Source: Salibacterium qingdaonense (GTDB lineage: Bacteria; Bacillota; Bacilli; Bacillales; Marinococcaceae). From it: a stretch of DNA of 64,000 bases. Location: the NCBI RefSeq assembly GCF_900114715.1, contig NZ_FOTY01000002.1, positions 124,001 through 188,000 on the forward strand. Reading direction: 5' to 3'. The notes under the pieces were generated by a model that made no database searches, had not been told where the DNA came from, and saw nothing but the letters and a program-made list of their open reading frames with translations. Both the position numbers and the translations under genes were made by a program. Each line of letters opens with the position of its first letter. The stretch's first letter is position 1. Shown in pieces: positions 16,847 to 25,887 of this stretch.

Positions 16847-17794
16847 ATGGACTGGAAAGAGCGCAGACAAATGGTTCGAATAGCGAAACTATATCATCTG
16901 GAAAATTGGACACAAACAGAAATAGCCAAAAAAGTAGAACTCTCCCGTCCCATCATTTCCAAACTGCTGCAAAGAGCAAAGGAAATGGGGATTGTGGAAA
17001 TTTATATCAACGATGAAACGCTCCATACGGTAAAACTCGAAAATGAAATAGAAAAAAAGTATAACTTGAAGGATGTTGTCGTTGCTGCTTCTGGTACCCA
17101 TGGAACAGAAGTGGTCAAACGCCGGGTAGGACAAGCAGCAGCTTCCTATGTTTCTAAAAAGATAGACTCTCTGAACAGGATCGGTATTTCCTGGGGGAAG
17201 TCGATGCATGCTTTTATCGATGAATTTCCGGCACGGGCTGGAAAACATGTACATCTGGTGCCTTTGATCGGCGGGATGGGAAGCAATGATGTTCATCTTC
17301 ATTCCAATCATCTGACCTTTCATCTTGCGCAGAAACTGAACACGACTTCTTCTTATCTTCATGCGCCGGCTATGGTAGAAACCGAGGATTTGAAGAACAG
17401 CCTGATGCAGTCCAAAGATATTGCCGAAGTGATAGAAGAGGGCAGAACAGTGGATCTTGCGGTGGTGGGGGTCGGTATTCCCTCGGAGAAGGCAACCATG
17501 GCGGAAATGGGATATTTCAGCCCGGATGATATCGAGTCATTAAGAGAGGCAGAAGCCATCGGGGATATGAACTCGCAGTTTTACAATAAAGACGGCATGG
17601 AAATTGTGCACACCTTAAACAATCGAACGATTGCTTTAACGATGGAGGATTTAAAGCACATTCCGGAAGTAGTCGCGGTAACCGATGGTGTAGAAAAAGT
17701 GGAAAGTCTTCATGCTGCATTGAAAAGCGGATGTATCGATGTGCTGGTAACAGACTATAACATGGCAGGGATACTGCTGGAGCAGACATTTTAA
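16847..17794 (+). CDS. SorC/DeoR-family sugar-binding transcriptional regulator 1
   Basis: 315 residues, ATG at 16847 with AAAGGAGG 8 bp before it. N-terminal helix-turn-helix: WTQTEIAKKVELSRPIISKL (about residues 21-40). The remaining part is the SorC sugar-phosphate sensor, with GISWGKSMHAFIDEF, VPLIGGMGSND and the C-terminal LVTDYNMAGILLEQ. It is divergent from the GlpD-family gene and directly upstream of the PTS operon. A paralogue lies at 24925. These proteins release or bind DNA when a phosphorylated sugar is present; the shared operator nearby is the obvious target. Confidence 0.88.
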   Translation: MDWKERRQMVRIAKLYHLENWTQTEIAKKVELSRPIISKLLQRAKEMGIVEIYINDETLHTVKLENEIEKKYNLKDVVVAASGTHGTEVVKRRVGQAAASYVSKKIDSLNRIGISWGKSMHAFIDEFPARAGKHVHLVPLIGGMGSNDVHLHSNHLTFHLAQKLNTTSSYLHAPAMVETEDLKNSLMQSKDIAEVIEEGRTVDLAVVGVGIPSEKATMAEMGYFSPDDIESLREAEAIGDMNSQFYNKDGMEIVHTLNNRTIALTMEDLKHIPEVVAVTDGVEKVESLHAALKSGCIDVLVTDYNMAGILLEQTF

Positions 17795-17824
17795 CTATGA
17801 TGAATAAATCTTTCTGTAGAAAGG

Positions 17825-17853
17825 TTGACAAAACAATGAAAGCGTTTTATTAT
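17825..17853 (+). promoter_or_regulatory. promoter of the glucitol-type PTS operon with an overlapping cre-like site
   Basis: TTGACA at 17825-17830, 17-nt spacer, TATTAT at 17848-17853. TGAAAGCGTTTTAT at 17837-17850 fits the CcpA cre consensus (central AAnCGnT) except for its last two bases. Binding there would block the promoter. The 31-bp operator begins 3 bp further on. Confidence 0.6.
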
Positions 17854-17855
17854 TT

Positions 17856-17886
17856 TTACAAAAGTTAAGACATTATACATTTGTAA
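17856..17886. promoter_or_regulatory. shared 31-bp operator, copy 2 (PTS operon)
   Basis: TTACAAAAGTT, 10-nt spacer, ACATTTGTAA, directly before the RBS of gutM. The first 11 bp are identical in all three copies. Confidence 0.78.
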
Positions 17887-17902
17887 AAAGGAGGGAAAAG
17901 AG

Positions 17903-18304
17903 ATGTGGGGTACCTTTTTTATTATCTTTGCTGCCATCTGGACATTACAATTTTTATTGACCCACCTGCAGGTGAAACATTACCAGGGCAAAATCAGGGA
18001 AATGAGCCGAAAACACAAAGGTTATCTTGGGACAGGATTTTTTAAAAAAAGATTCGGAAACGGTGCGGTGATGCTGCTGGTTTGTGATGATGAAACCAAA
18101 ATCAAGGAAGCAAAAGTGATGAAAGGCTTAACTGTATTTGCAAGATTTCGAACGGTAAAAAAATTAATTGGTCTGACACTGGAGGAGAGCAGAGACCTTG
18201 ATACGTTGACGGTAAAAGAAAGCAGCGCTCTGGCTGATGCTGCCGGTATGATTGAAAAAGAAATGAAAAAGAAAAGAGAGGGGAATGAAGCATGGATTTC
18301 TTAA
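17903..18304 (+). CDS. gutM: GutM-family protein of the glucitol PTS operon
   Basis: 133 residues with one N-terminal membrane helix (about 2-22) and the GutM pattern HYQGKIREMSRKHKGYLGTG, then MKGLTVFARFR. GutM (SrlM) is named glucitol operon activator in enteric bacteria and always accompanies SrlA/SrlE-type PTS genes. RBS AAAAGGAGGG precedes ATG. The stop overlaps the start of srlA by 13 bp, so expression is coupled. In bacilli its biochemical role is not established; membrane anchoring suggests an accessory PTS subunit. Confidence 0.85.
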   Translation: MWGTFFIIFAAIWTLQFLLTHLQVKHYQGKIREMSRKHKGYLGTGFFKKRFGNGAVMLLVCDDETKIKEAKVMKGLTVFARFRTVKKLIGLTLEESRDLDTLTVKESSALADAAGMIEKEMKKKREGNEAWIS

Positions 18305-18834
18305 TTACACTAGCTGAAGGCTTTATCGGCATGTTTGAAGCAGGCGGTGAGACGTTTACCGGCCTGGTGACAGATATTATTCCTTTATTAATTGTTTTGA
18401 TTACAGCTGTAAACGCTGTCATTAAATTCGTCGGTGAGGAACGGGTGAACCGTTTTGCCCAGAAATGTACGAAATACTTTATTCTACGTTATACTATCTT
18501 TCCATTTATGGCCGTGTTCTTTCTCACCAACCCGATGTGTTACACGTTCGGCCGTTTTCTTCCGGAACGCCAAAAGCCGGCCTTTTATGATTCGGCCGTA
18601 TCGTTTGTACACCCTGTTACAGGGCTTTTCCCTCACGCCAACGCAGCAGAATTGTTCGTCTATACAGGGGTTGCAGCGGGGATTTCGGATATCGGTTTAT
18701 CCCAGGGGCCGCTCGCTTTGAGATTTCTGCTTGTTGGTATTGCTGTTATGCTTCTCCGGGGTGTTGTTACGGAAATAATCACCAATTATATGATTAAAAA
18801 CAATAAAAGAAAATCAGAAGCCGCGGCTGAATAA
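18292..18834 (+). CDS. srlA: PTS glucitol/sorbitol-type EIIC component
   Basis: 180 residues with four or more hydrophobic segments. Family words are KFVGEERVNRFAQKCTKYF, RYTIFPFMAVFFLTNPMCYT and GRFLPERQKPAFYDS, all typical of SrlA/GutA. It forms the membrane channel together with SrlE and transports a hexitol-like polyol with phosphorylation. It starts inside gutM and is followed 47 bp later by srlE. Confidence 0.9.
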   Translation: MDFLITLAEGFIGMFEAGGETFTGLVTDIIPLLIVLITAVNAVIKFVGEERVNRFAQKCTKYFILRYTIFPFMAVFFLTNPMCYTFGRFLPERQKPAFYDSAVSFVHPVTGLFPHANAAELFVYTGVAAGISDIGLSQGPLALRFLLVGIAVMLLRGVVTEIITNYMIKNNKRKSEAAAE

Positions 18835-18881
18835 AAAACAGCAAGTCGAAAAATTGCAGGAAAACGGAGGAGGTTAAATAA

Positions 18882-19928
18882 ATGAGTGAATATCATGCAG
18901 TAAAAGTACACAAAGGCGCGTCCGGTTGGGGTGGCCCGCTTGTTATTCAGCCGGATGAAGACAAAAAATATGTCGTATCAGTCACCGGAGGCGGAATCCA
19001 CCCAGTTGCCCGGGAAATCGCCGACCGCACCGGTGCAACAGCTGTAGATGGCTTTGAACAATCCGTGGAAAAAGAAGAAATGATTTGTGCGGTTATCAAC
19101 TGCGGCGGCACGGCAAGAAGTGGTGTGTATCCGCGGATGGGAGTATTGACCATCAATGTGTTCAGTAACTCTCCGTCCGGTCCGCTGATGAAATTTATCA
19201 AAGAAACGAACTTTGTTTCCGGTGTTGGAACCGATAATATTGAAGATGTGGAAGGCGGATCAGTTGAGAAAAGTGTGGAAGAAGCCAATGAAGAAATAGA
19301 AAATAAAGAATCTTCAAAAGACGAAACGCAGAAAGTAACGAAAGAGGCTGCCAAAGAACAGGTAGCAGAACAGGGGTACAACGGCAAAGAAAAAAGCAAA
19401 ATCGGCCAGTTTATTGACACCCTTGGTAATAAAATCGGGAATGTCGTCAGCATTTTTTTCCAGTCCGGACGGGAAACCGTCGACACTGTTATTAAGAATA
19501 TTCTGCCATTTATGGCGTTTGTCAGTATGCTTATCGGTATTATTAACTATACAGGAATCGGCGATTTAATTGCTAACTATGTTTCCCCGCTTGCTGGTTC
19601 ACTCACCGGTATGTTAATTCTTTCGCTCCTTGGAGCCATACCGCTTATTTCTCCGATTCTCGCACCCGGGGCGGTTATCGCCCAGGTTGTCGGCGTGCTG
19701 ATCGGTGTAGAAATCGGGAATGGTAACATTCCGCCGCAGATGGCGCTGCCTGCCTTGTTTGCGATTAACCCTCAGGTAGGAATGGACTTTATCCCTGTAG
19801 GTTTGACGCTCGGGGAAGCAGAGCCGGAAACGGTGGAAGTCGGTATACCGGCTGTTCTTTTCTCCCGTTTAATCACAGGACCAATCGCTGTTGTCATTGC
19901 GTATTTCGCTAGTTTCGGTCTTTATTAG
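18882..19928 (+). CDS. srlE: PTS glucitol/sorbitol-type EIIB(C) component
   Basis: 348 residues. The N-terminal EIIB domain (about 1-115) has the phosphocysteine loop [17 protein letters not shown] charged linker ([16 protein letters not shown] and on) leads to the membrane part from about residue 190 ([20 protein letters not shown], then [18 protein letters not shown]), as in SrlE. Phosphate passes from SrlB to this cysteine and then to the polyol. RBS GGAGGAGG is 9 bp upstream. No clear terminator separates it from the next operon; a T-rich stretch follows at 19970-19985. Confidence 0.9.
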   Translation: MSEYHAVKVHKGASGWGGPLVIQPDEDKKYVVSVTGGGIHPVAREIADRTGATAVDGFEQSVEKEEMICAVINCGGTARSGVYPRMGVLTINVFSNSPSGPLMKFIKETNFVSGVGTDNIEDVEGGSVEKSVEEANEEIENKESSKDETQKVTKEAAKEQVAEQGYNGKEKSKIGQFIDTLGNKIGNVVSIFFQSGRETVDTVIKNILPFMAFVSMLIGIINYTGIGDLIANYVSPLAGSLTGMLILSLLGAIPLISPILAPGAVIAQVVGVLIGVEIGNGNIPPQMALPALFAINPQVGMDFIPVGLTLGEAEPETVEVGIPAVLFSRLITGPIAVVIAYFASFGLY

Positions 19929-20059
19929 TTGGATGGTCTTCCCTTTGCAGTCTGAGGGGGGACTTTCCCTTCTTTTTTTCTCTTTTTCATAACATTTGTA
20001 AAAATAAAGAACAAAAGAAAAAGAGAGATTGACATTAAATCTGTAGTAGATTACTATAA

Positions 20060-20090
20060 TTACAAAAGTTATATTAATGAACAAATGTAA
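20060..20090. promoter_or_regulatory. shared 31-bp operator, copy 3 (aco-type operon)
   Basis: TTACAAAAGTT, 10-nt spacer, ACAAATGTAA, immediately before the RBS of the E1-alpha gene and overlapping the last T of a TATAAT hexamer (20055-20060). A TTGACA lies 20 nt before that hexamer, a spacing longer than optimal. One further half-site, ACATTTGTAA, occurs alone at 19992-20001. Confidence 0.78.
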
Positions 20091-20102
20091 TGGAGGTGCA
20101 TC

Positions 20103-21086
20103 ATGCTTAAATCTGTGGAACTTCTTCCGGAAAAATCAAGCGATGAATTGATTGGTCTGTTGAAGGAAATGTGGACAATCCGTTATTTCGATGAAAAAGT
20201 AGACGAATTTTTTGCCAAGGGAATGATTCACGGGACTACGCATCTTTGTGTCGGCCAGGAACCGACAGCTTCCGGACCGTGCTCGGTGCTGCGCAGCGAT
20301 GACAAAATAACCAGTACGCACCGCGGCCACGGCCATTGTATTGCTAAAGGGGCGGACATCAATCTGATGATGGCGGAGCTTTTTGGACGCTCCACCGGCT
20401 ACTGCAAAGGAAAAGGCGGTTCCATGCACATTGCTGATGTAGAAAAAGGAAACCTTGGCGCCAATGGCATTGTCGGAGGAGGTATTCCGCTTGCCACCGG
20501 CGCAGCACTGACATCCAAAATGAAAAACCAGGAAGATGTCATTCTCAGCTATTTCGGAGACGGCGCCGCCAATGAGGGAAGTTTTCATGAATCACTTAAC
20601 CTTGCCTCCATCTGGGATCTTCCGGTCGTGTTTATCTGCGAAAATAATCAGTACGGGATGTCCGGTTCCGTCAAGGAAATGGTAAACATCGAAGATATTG
20701 CCGAACGTGCTTCGTCTTACGGCATCCCCGGAGTTGTTGTAGATGGTAACGACCTTGTTGAAATAATGAATGAAACCGATAAGGCCGTGCAGCATGCCCG
20801 GCAAGGCAAAGGTCCTGTTTTGATTGAAGCAAAAACGTACCGCTGGAAAGGGCACTCGAAATCAGATGCCCGTAAGTACCGGACCCGGGAAGAAGAACAG
20901 ACCTGGAAAGAGAAAGACGGTATTAAGCGCTTTCGGGAGCTTTTGATCCATGAAGAAATTCTGACTGAAGACGATGCAGAAAATATACGTAAAGAAGCCA
21001 AACAAAACGTTGAAGAAGCAGTTCAATTCGCGGAAGAAAGTCCGGAACCTGGACTGGATACACTGCTTGAAGATGTCTACGCCTGA
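20103..21086 (+). CDS. acoA: acetoin-dehydrogenase-type E1 alpha subunit (TPP-dependent)
   Basis: 327 residues. The thiamine diphosphate motif is GDGAANEGSFHESLNLASIW followed by VFICENN; STHRGHGHCIAKGAD and GYCKGKGGSMHIAD place it in the AcoA branch rather than with PdhA. With the beta subunit it would decarboxylate or cleave acetoin or a related alpha-hydroxyketone or 2-oxo acid, and pass the acyl group to E2. RBS TGGAGGTG lies 4 bp after the operator. It is the first gene of a four-gene operon. The true substrate is uncertain since the operon shares its operator with a polyol PTS. Confidence 0.85.
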   Translation: MLKSVELLPEKSSDELIGLLKEMWTIRYFDEKVDEFFAKGMIHGTTHLCVGQEPTASGPCSVLRSDDKITSTHRGHGHCIAKGADINLMMAELFGRSTGYCKGKGGSMHIADVEKGNLGANGIVGGGIPLATGAALTSKMKNQEDVILSYFGDGAANEGSFHESLNLASIWDLPVVFICENNQYGMSGSVKEMVNIEDIAERASSYGIPGVVVDGNDLVEIMNETDKAVQHARQGKGPVLIEAKTYRWKGHSKSDARKYRTREEEQTWKEKDGIKRFRELLIHEEILTEDDAENIRKEAKQNVEEAVQFAEESPEPGLDTLLEDVYA

Positions 21087-21116
21087 AATACCGCTTAGGA
21101 ACAGGAGGGGAAACCA

Positions 21117-22103
21117 GTGAGAGAATTAACGTATGTAGAAGCATTACGCGAATGTATGTCACAGGAAATGAGAGAAAATGAAAATGTTTTTCTGATGGGA
21201 GAGGACATCGGTGTATACGGTGGAGCCTTTGGAGTCACCCGCGGAATGATTGAAGAGTTCGGTTCAAAGAGAGTGCGTAACACGCCAATATCGGAAGCCG
21301 GAATTACCGGATCAGCGATTGGATCAGCACTTACCGGCATGCAGCCGATTGTGGAGCTGCAATTCTCCGATTTTATTACCATTGCGATGGATCAACTTGC
21401 CAACCAGGCGGCAAAACTGCGTTACATGTACGGAGGAAAAGGCAACGTTCCGATGGTGCTGCGGACCCCTGCGGGCTCCGGTACAGGCGCAGCCGCTCAG
21501 CATTCACAGAGCCTGGAAGCGTGGGTTGCTCATGTTCCGGGGCTGAAAGTGGTACAGCCATCTACCGCCTATGATGCAAAAGGTCTTTTGAAAGCAGCGA
21601 TAGATGATCCAAATCCGGTTATCTTTTACGAACACAAACTGCTGTATAAAACGAGCAGTGACGATGTTCCGGAAGAATCATATCGTATTCCACTCGGTCA
21701 GGCCGACGTCAAGAAAGAAGGAACAGACGTCACGATTGTGGCGACGTCCGTGATGGTCCACCGGGCGCTGGATGCGGCGGAAAAGCTTTCTGAAGAAGGA
21801 ATCAGCGTGGAAGTCATTGATCCCCGTTCCATCGTTCCGCTGGATGAAGAAACCATCGTGCAGTCGGTCATTAAAACGAACCGCGTCGTTGTTGTTCACG
21901 AAGCGGTGAAGCGCGGCGGTTACGGCGCGGAAATAGCGAGTATGATTACAGAAAGCGAAGCGTTTGATTTTCTGGATGCACCGGTGAAACGGCTTGGCGC
22001 CTCGCCGGTGCCGGTCCCTTATAATCCGGAGCTTGAAAAAGCGATGACGCCCCAGACCGACGATTTGATTCAGACATGCAGAGAAACCCTGCAGCGCACG
22101 TAA
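21117..22103 (+). CDS. acoB: acetoin-dehydrogenase-type E1 beta subunit
   Basis: 328 residues, GTG start with AGGAGGGG upstream. Transketolase-like pyrimidine-binding motifs are present: [38 protein letters not shown] and [20 protein letters not shown], and the C-terminal domain has [16 protein letters not shown]. It is the partner of the alpha subunit, 30 bp downstream of it. Composition and codon use match its neighbours. Confidence 0.87.
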   Translation: MRELTYVEALRECMSQEMRENENVFLMGEDIGVYGGAFGVTRGMIEEFGSKRVRNTPISEAGITGSAIGSALTGMQPIVELQFSDFITIAMDQLANQAAKLRYMYGGKGNVPMVLRTPAGSGTGAAAQHSQSLEAWVAHVPGLKVVQPSTAYDAKGLLKAAIDDPNPVIFYEHKLLYKTSSDDVPEESYRIPLGQADVKKEGTDVTIVATSVMVHRALDAAEKLSEEGISVEVIDPRSIVPLDEETIVQSVIKTNRVVVVHEAVKRGGYGAEIASMITESEAFDFLDAPVKRLGASPVPVPYNPELEKAMTPQTDDLIQTCRETLQRT

Positions 22104-22117
22104 GGAGGTGAATCCCT

Positions 22118-23455
22118 GTGGCAAAAGAAGTTTTCATGCCGAAACTGAGCAGTACGATGGAAACCGGTACGATCCTGCAATGGATGAAAAATGAAGGAGA
22201 CCCGGTGGAAATGGGTGAACCGGTTTTTGAAGTCATGAGTGACAAAATAAACATTGAAGTGGAAGCCTACGAAGAAGGTTTTATGCTGAAAAAATATTAC
22301 AATGTTGATGATGTGGTGCCTGTAAATACGGTAGTCGGCTATATCGGTGAAAAAGAGGAGAATGTACCGGACACTCCTCCGGAAAGTACAGAGGACTCCG
22401 AATCCGATGCTGCATCGGAACCTGAACAAAACGAACCAGCCGCACATGGCACTGAGTCTTCTTCGGTTAGACAGGTCGAACGGGGACAGATTCGCGCAAC
22501 ACCGGCGGCCAGACGTGTGGCAAGAGAGGAAGAAGTGAGCCTTTCTGACGTAACAGGGAGCGGTCCGAAGCAGCGGGTTCAGCAGCAGGATGTGCGTGAT
22601 TTCCTCCAGAATGCTCCGAAACCTCCGAAAGCAACACCGCTTGCCCGTAAGTGGGCCGAGGATCAGAACGTTGATTTAAACACGGTGGAAGGTTCCGGCC
22701 CTGTAAACAAAATTTATACAAAAGATTTATCCGCAGCACAAGAAGAGACGGTTTCATCCGAACCGGACCGGATTCCGGTGAAAGGCGTCCGCAAAGTAGT
22801 TGCCGATCGTATGGCAGAAAGTGCATCCACCGTTCCACATGTCACGCTCAACTCTGATGTTGATATGACCGAAGCTATCCGGCTGCGGAGCCAGATTCAG
22901 GATAAAGTCGTCGAACAGACCGGTTCGAAGTTGTCCTATACTGAAATTATAATGAAAGCTGTGGCTGCAGCCCTGAAACGGCATCCATCCATCAATGCTT
23001 CCCTGTCTTCCGATCAGCAGGAAATCCTGCTGCACCGAGACATCAATATCGGGCTTGCAGTTGCGACAGAGCAGGGTCTTGTCGTTCCTGTGGTTCCGAG
23101 TGCCGGAGAGAAAGGATTGACAGCTCTCGTCAAGGAAAGCAAACAGCTCGCGGCTGACGCACGAAACCAGCAGCTGAATCCTCAGCAGATGCAGGGAGGA
23201 ACATTCACCATCAGCAATCTTGGCATGTATGCTGTAGACGGGTTCACTCCGATCATCAACCAGCCTGAAGCTGCTATTCTCGGTGTTGGACAGATGAAAG
23301 AAACACCAACTGCTCGTAATGGAAATGTGGAACTGCGCCCGCTGACTACATTCAGCCTTTCCTTTGATCATCGGATTGTAGATGGAGCACCGGCTGCTGC
23401 GTTTTTGACAGAATTGAAACAGATGCTCGAAGCTCCCTATGAATTGTTGATGTAA
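22118..23455 (+). CDS. acoC: E2 dihydrolipoamide acyltransferase with two tandem subunit-binding domains
   Basis: 445 residues, GTG start with AAGGAGGTG. Lipoyl domain at 1-75 with the lipoyl lysine in VMSDKINIEVEAY (Lys43). After an acidic linker come two peripheral-subunit-binding domains, IRATPAARRVAREEEVSLSD (125-163) and KATPLARKWAEDQNVDLNTV (170-206), where one is usual. The catalytic domain follows from about 218 and ends with FSLSFDHRIVDGAPAAAFL (His near 417). It forms the core of the complex and hands the acyl group to CoA. Confidence 0.88.
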   Translation: MAKEVFMPKLSSTMETGTILQWMKNEGDPVEMGEPVFEVMSDKINIEVEAYEEGFMLKKYYNVDDVVPVNTVVGYIGEKEENVPDTPPESTEDSESDAASEPEQNEPAAHGTESSSVRQVERGQIRATPAARRVAREEEVSLSDVTGSGPKQRVQQQDVRDFLQNAPKPPKATPLARKWAEDQNVDLNTVEGSGPVNKIYTKDLSAAQEETVSSEPDRIPVKGVRKVVADRMAESASTVPHVTLNSDVDMTEAIRLRSQIQDKVVEQTGSKLSYTEIIMKAVAAALKRHPSINASLSSDQQEILLHRDINIGLAVATEQGLVVPVVPSAGEKGLTALVKESKQLAADARNQQLNPQQMQGGTFTISNLGMYAVDGFTPIINQPEAAILGVGQMKETPTARNGNVELRPLTTFSLSFDHRIVDGAPAAAFLTELKQMLEAPYELLM

Positions 23456-23471
23456 GGAAGGAGGCGCCCTG

Positions 23472-24860
23472 ATGCATAATTATGATATCATCATTATCGG
23501 AAGCGGTCCGGGGGGCTATACAGCTGCTCTCCGGGCTGCCAATGAAGGAAAGAAAACTGCGGTGGTGGAAGACCGTAAAATAGGGGGAACGTGCCTGCAC
23601 CGCGGCTGTATTCCTTCCAAGACAATGCTGCAGCACGCTGAAGTCCTTCATCAGGTGGAAGGTTCAGCTGCCTGGGGGATAGAAACAGGAGACGTTTCTT
23701 TTTCCTACACCGCGATGCTGGAACGAAAAGAGAAGGTTGTTTCCCAGCTCGAGGCTGGAATCACAGCACTGATGAAAAAAGGGAAAATTGATGTTTTTCC
23801 CGGACGTGGCAGTGTAAATAATGAAAAGGAAGTTACCGTGGAAAAAGAAGGGCAGACTGAACGTCTGCAAGCACCTGCGGTTATTGCCGCTGCAGGGACC
23901 AGTCCGTTTGTGCCGCCTGTGAGCGGACTTCGCGAAACGGCACACTTCACCAGTGATACTATTTTTGAGAAACGAGAACTTCCCTCGTCCCTGCTTATTG
24001 TAGGAGGCGGGATCGTAGGAGTAGAATATGCCTGTCTTTTTGCCGGACTGCATGTAGACGTTACGATTGTGGAAATGCAGGAAGATATTCTAACAGGCGA
24101 AGATAAAGATGCTTCCGCCTTACTGCGGCGTTCCCTGGAAAAGCAGGGAGTTACCGTGGAAACCGGTGCGGCCCTCCATGATGTCCAAACCAAAAAGCAA
24201 AAAGCGGTAACTGTCGTATATACACGGAAGGATGGATCCAGAGAGGAAATAGATGTAGATGACGTCCTCGTGACAGCCGGCCGCAAACCGAACAATGCTG
24301 TGCTCGAAGATACATCTGTCCAGTACGTGGACGGGTTTGTCCGGGTGAATGAAAATATGGAAACCAGTGTTACCGGCTTATATACAATCGGTGATCTTGC
24401 AGCAGGAGGCTGGAAACTCGCTCATGCTGCAAGTGCAGAAGGCATTACCGCGGTGGAGCACGCCTGCGGTCTGAAGCCTTCCATTCACAAGTCCCTGATT
24501 CCAAGGTGTATTTATACGTTCCCGGAGATTGCCGCGGTTGGAATGACAGAAGAGGAAGTGCAGCAGCGTGGTTATGATTATAAAACAGAACTCATTCCAT
24601 TGCAGGGAAACGGCAAGGCGATGGCAATGGAAGTGTCAGATGGATTTACCAAGATCATTGTAGAGAAAAAGCATGGCGAGATTCTGGGTGCCGTTCTTGC
24701 AGGGCCCCACGTTACTGAAATGATTGGAGAACCTGCTGCCTACATCCATCTGGAAGGGACCGTCGACGAACTTGCTTCTATGGTGCACCCGCATCCGACT
24801 TTGCTGGAGAGCTTGTATGAAGCAGCACGCTCCTGGATCGGCAAAGGAATTCATCATTAA
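23472..24860 (+). CDS. acoL: E3 dihydrolipoamide dehydrogenase
   Basis: 462 residues. FAD motif IIIIGSGPGGYTAALRAANE, redox-active disulfide GGTCLHRGCIPSK (Cys41 and Cys46), NAD motif LLIVGGGIVGVEYACLFAGL, and the C-terminal catalytic His-Pro HPHPTLLESLYEA. It reoxidises the lipoyl groups of E2 with NAD. RBS AAGGAGG, 17 bp after acoC. Having a dedicated E3 in the operon is typical of Aco and Bkd complexes. Confidence 0.92.
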   Translation: MHNYDIIIIGSGPGGYTAALRAANEGKKTAVVEDRKIGGTCLHRGCIPSKTMLQHAEVLHQVEGSAAWGIETGDVSFSYTAMLERKEKVVSQLEAGITALMKKGKIDVFPGRGSVNNEKEVTVEKEGQTERLQAPAVIAAAGTSPFVPPVSGLRETAHFTSDTIFEKRELPSSLLIVGGGIVGVEYACLFAGLHVDVTIVEMQEDILTGEDKDASALLRRSLEKQGVTVETGAALHDVQTKKQKAVTVVYTRKDGSREEIDVDDVLVTAGRKPNNAVLEDTSVQYVDGFVRVNENMETSVTGLYTIGDLAAGGWKLAHAASAEGITAVEHACGLKPSIHKSLIPRCIYTFPEIAAVGMTEEEVQQRGYDYKTELIPLQGNGKAMAMEVSDGFTKIIVEKKHGEILGAVLAGPHVTEMIGEPAAYIHLEGTVDELASMVHPHPTLLESLYEAARSWIGKGIHH

Positions 24861-24924
24861 TGATTCCTGCCGCCGCCGATGGTATCATCGAAGGAAATAA
24901 TACTTGTGAGTAAAGGAGATTGCT

Positions 24925-25869
24925 ATGCTCAGTTGGGAAGAACGCCGCCAGATCGTGAAAGTAGCCAACCTATATTACTTTGACGGCTGGACGCAGGCCC
25001 GGATTGCAAAAAAAATGAATGTATCACGACCGGTGATATCCAAATTGCTTCATAAAGCAAAAGAGGACGGTATTGTAGAGGTTTACATTAAAGATGAAAG
25101 CGCTCAAACGGTAGATCTCGAACAAAAGCTGGAAAAAAAGTTCGATCTTGATGAAGCCATTGTGTTATCAACGAGCGGATTTACACCGGAGATGACGAAA
25201 CGCTTTCTGGGAAAAGTCGGTGCTTCCTATCTGTCGCGCCAGCTGGATGATAATAAAACACTCGGCTTGTCGTGGGGGACGACTATTGCTTCTCTCGTCG
25301 ATGAATACCCTTACGAACGCCGTGACAATGTCCAAATTGTACCGCTCGTCGGCGGGATGGGGCGTTCTCATGTCAACATTCATTCCAATTCGCTGGCATT
25401 TAATCTGGCAAAAAAAATGAATGCAGCCTGCTCTTATCTTTACGCTCCAGCCATCGTAGAAACAGAAGATTTAAGAGATCGTCTGATTCAGTCCAAGGAT
25501 GTAGCCCATGTTCTGGAATTGGGTAAGAATGTAGATATAGCCGTTGTAGGTATGGGGGACCCGTTTAAGAATTCGACGATGGAAGAAATCGGCTATCTCC
25601 ATCCAGAGGATCTCCACTCTCTGAGAAAAGCAGGAGTGGTAGGCGATATCAGTTCCAAATTTTTTGATGCCGTTGGTCAGGAAGTCGATCATCCTCTTAA
25701 TCACCGCGTCATAGGACTGGGATTGCAGGATTTGAAGAAAATACCAAAAGTCATCGGAATTGTGGAAAGTCTGTACAAACTCGAAAGCATTGAAGCGGCG
25801 CTGAGAGGTGGTTACCTCGACGTTCTTATCATTGATGACCGGACAGCGCAGGAATTAGTGGAAAATTAA
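24925..25869 (+). CDS. SorC/DeoR-family sugar-binding transcriptional regulator 2
   Basis: 314 residues, a clear paralogue of the regulator at 16847: N-terminal MLSWEERRQIVKVANLYYFD, helix-turn-helix WTQARIAKKMNVSRPVISKL, sensor motifs LGLSWGTTIASLVDEY and VPLVGGMGRSHVN. RBS AAAGGAG. It begins 64 bp after acoL and is followed at 18 bp by srlB, so it is probably in the same or an adjoining transcript. Two such regulators in one locus could sense two different phosphorylated intermediates, or form mixed oligomers. Confidence 0.88.
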   Translation: MLSWEERRQIVKVANLYYFDGWTQARIAKKMNVSRPVISKLLHKAKEDGIVEVYIKDESAQTVDLEQKLEKKFDLDEAIVLSTSGFTPEMTKRFLGKVGASYLSRQLDDNKTLGLSWGTTIASLVDEYPYERRDNVQIVPLVGGMGRSHVNIHSNSLAFNLAKKMNAACSYLYAPAIVETEDLRDRLIQSKDVAHVLELGKNVDIAVVGMGDPFKNSTMEEIGYLHPEDLHSLRKAGVVGDISSKFFDAVGQEVDHPLNHRVIGLGLQDLKKIPKVIGIVESLYKLESIEAALRGGYLDVLIIDDRTAQELVEN

Positions 25870-25887
25870 AAAGGAGGCAGCGGCAGC

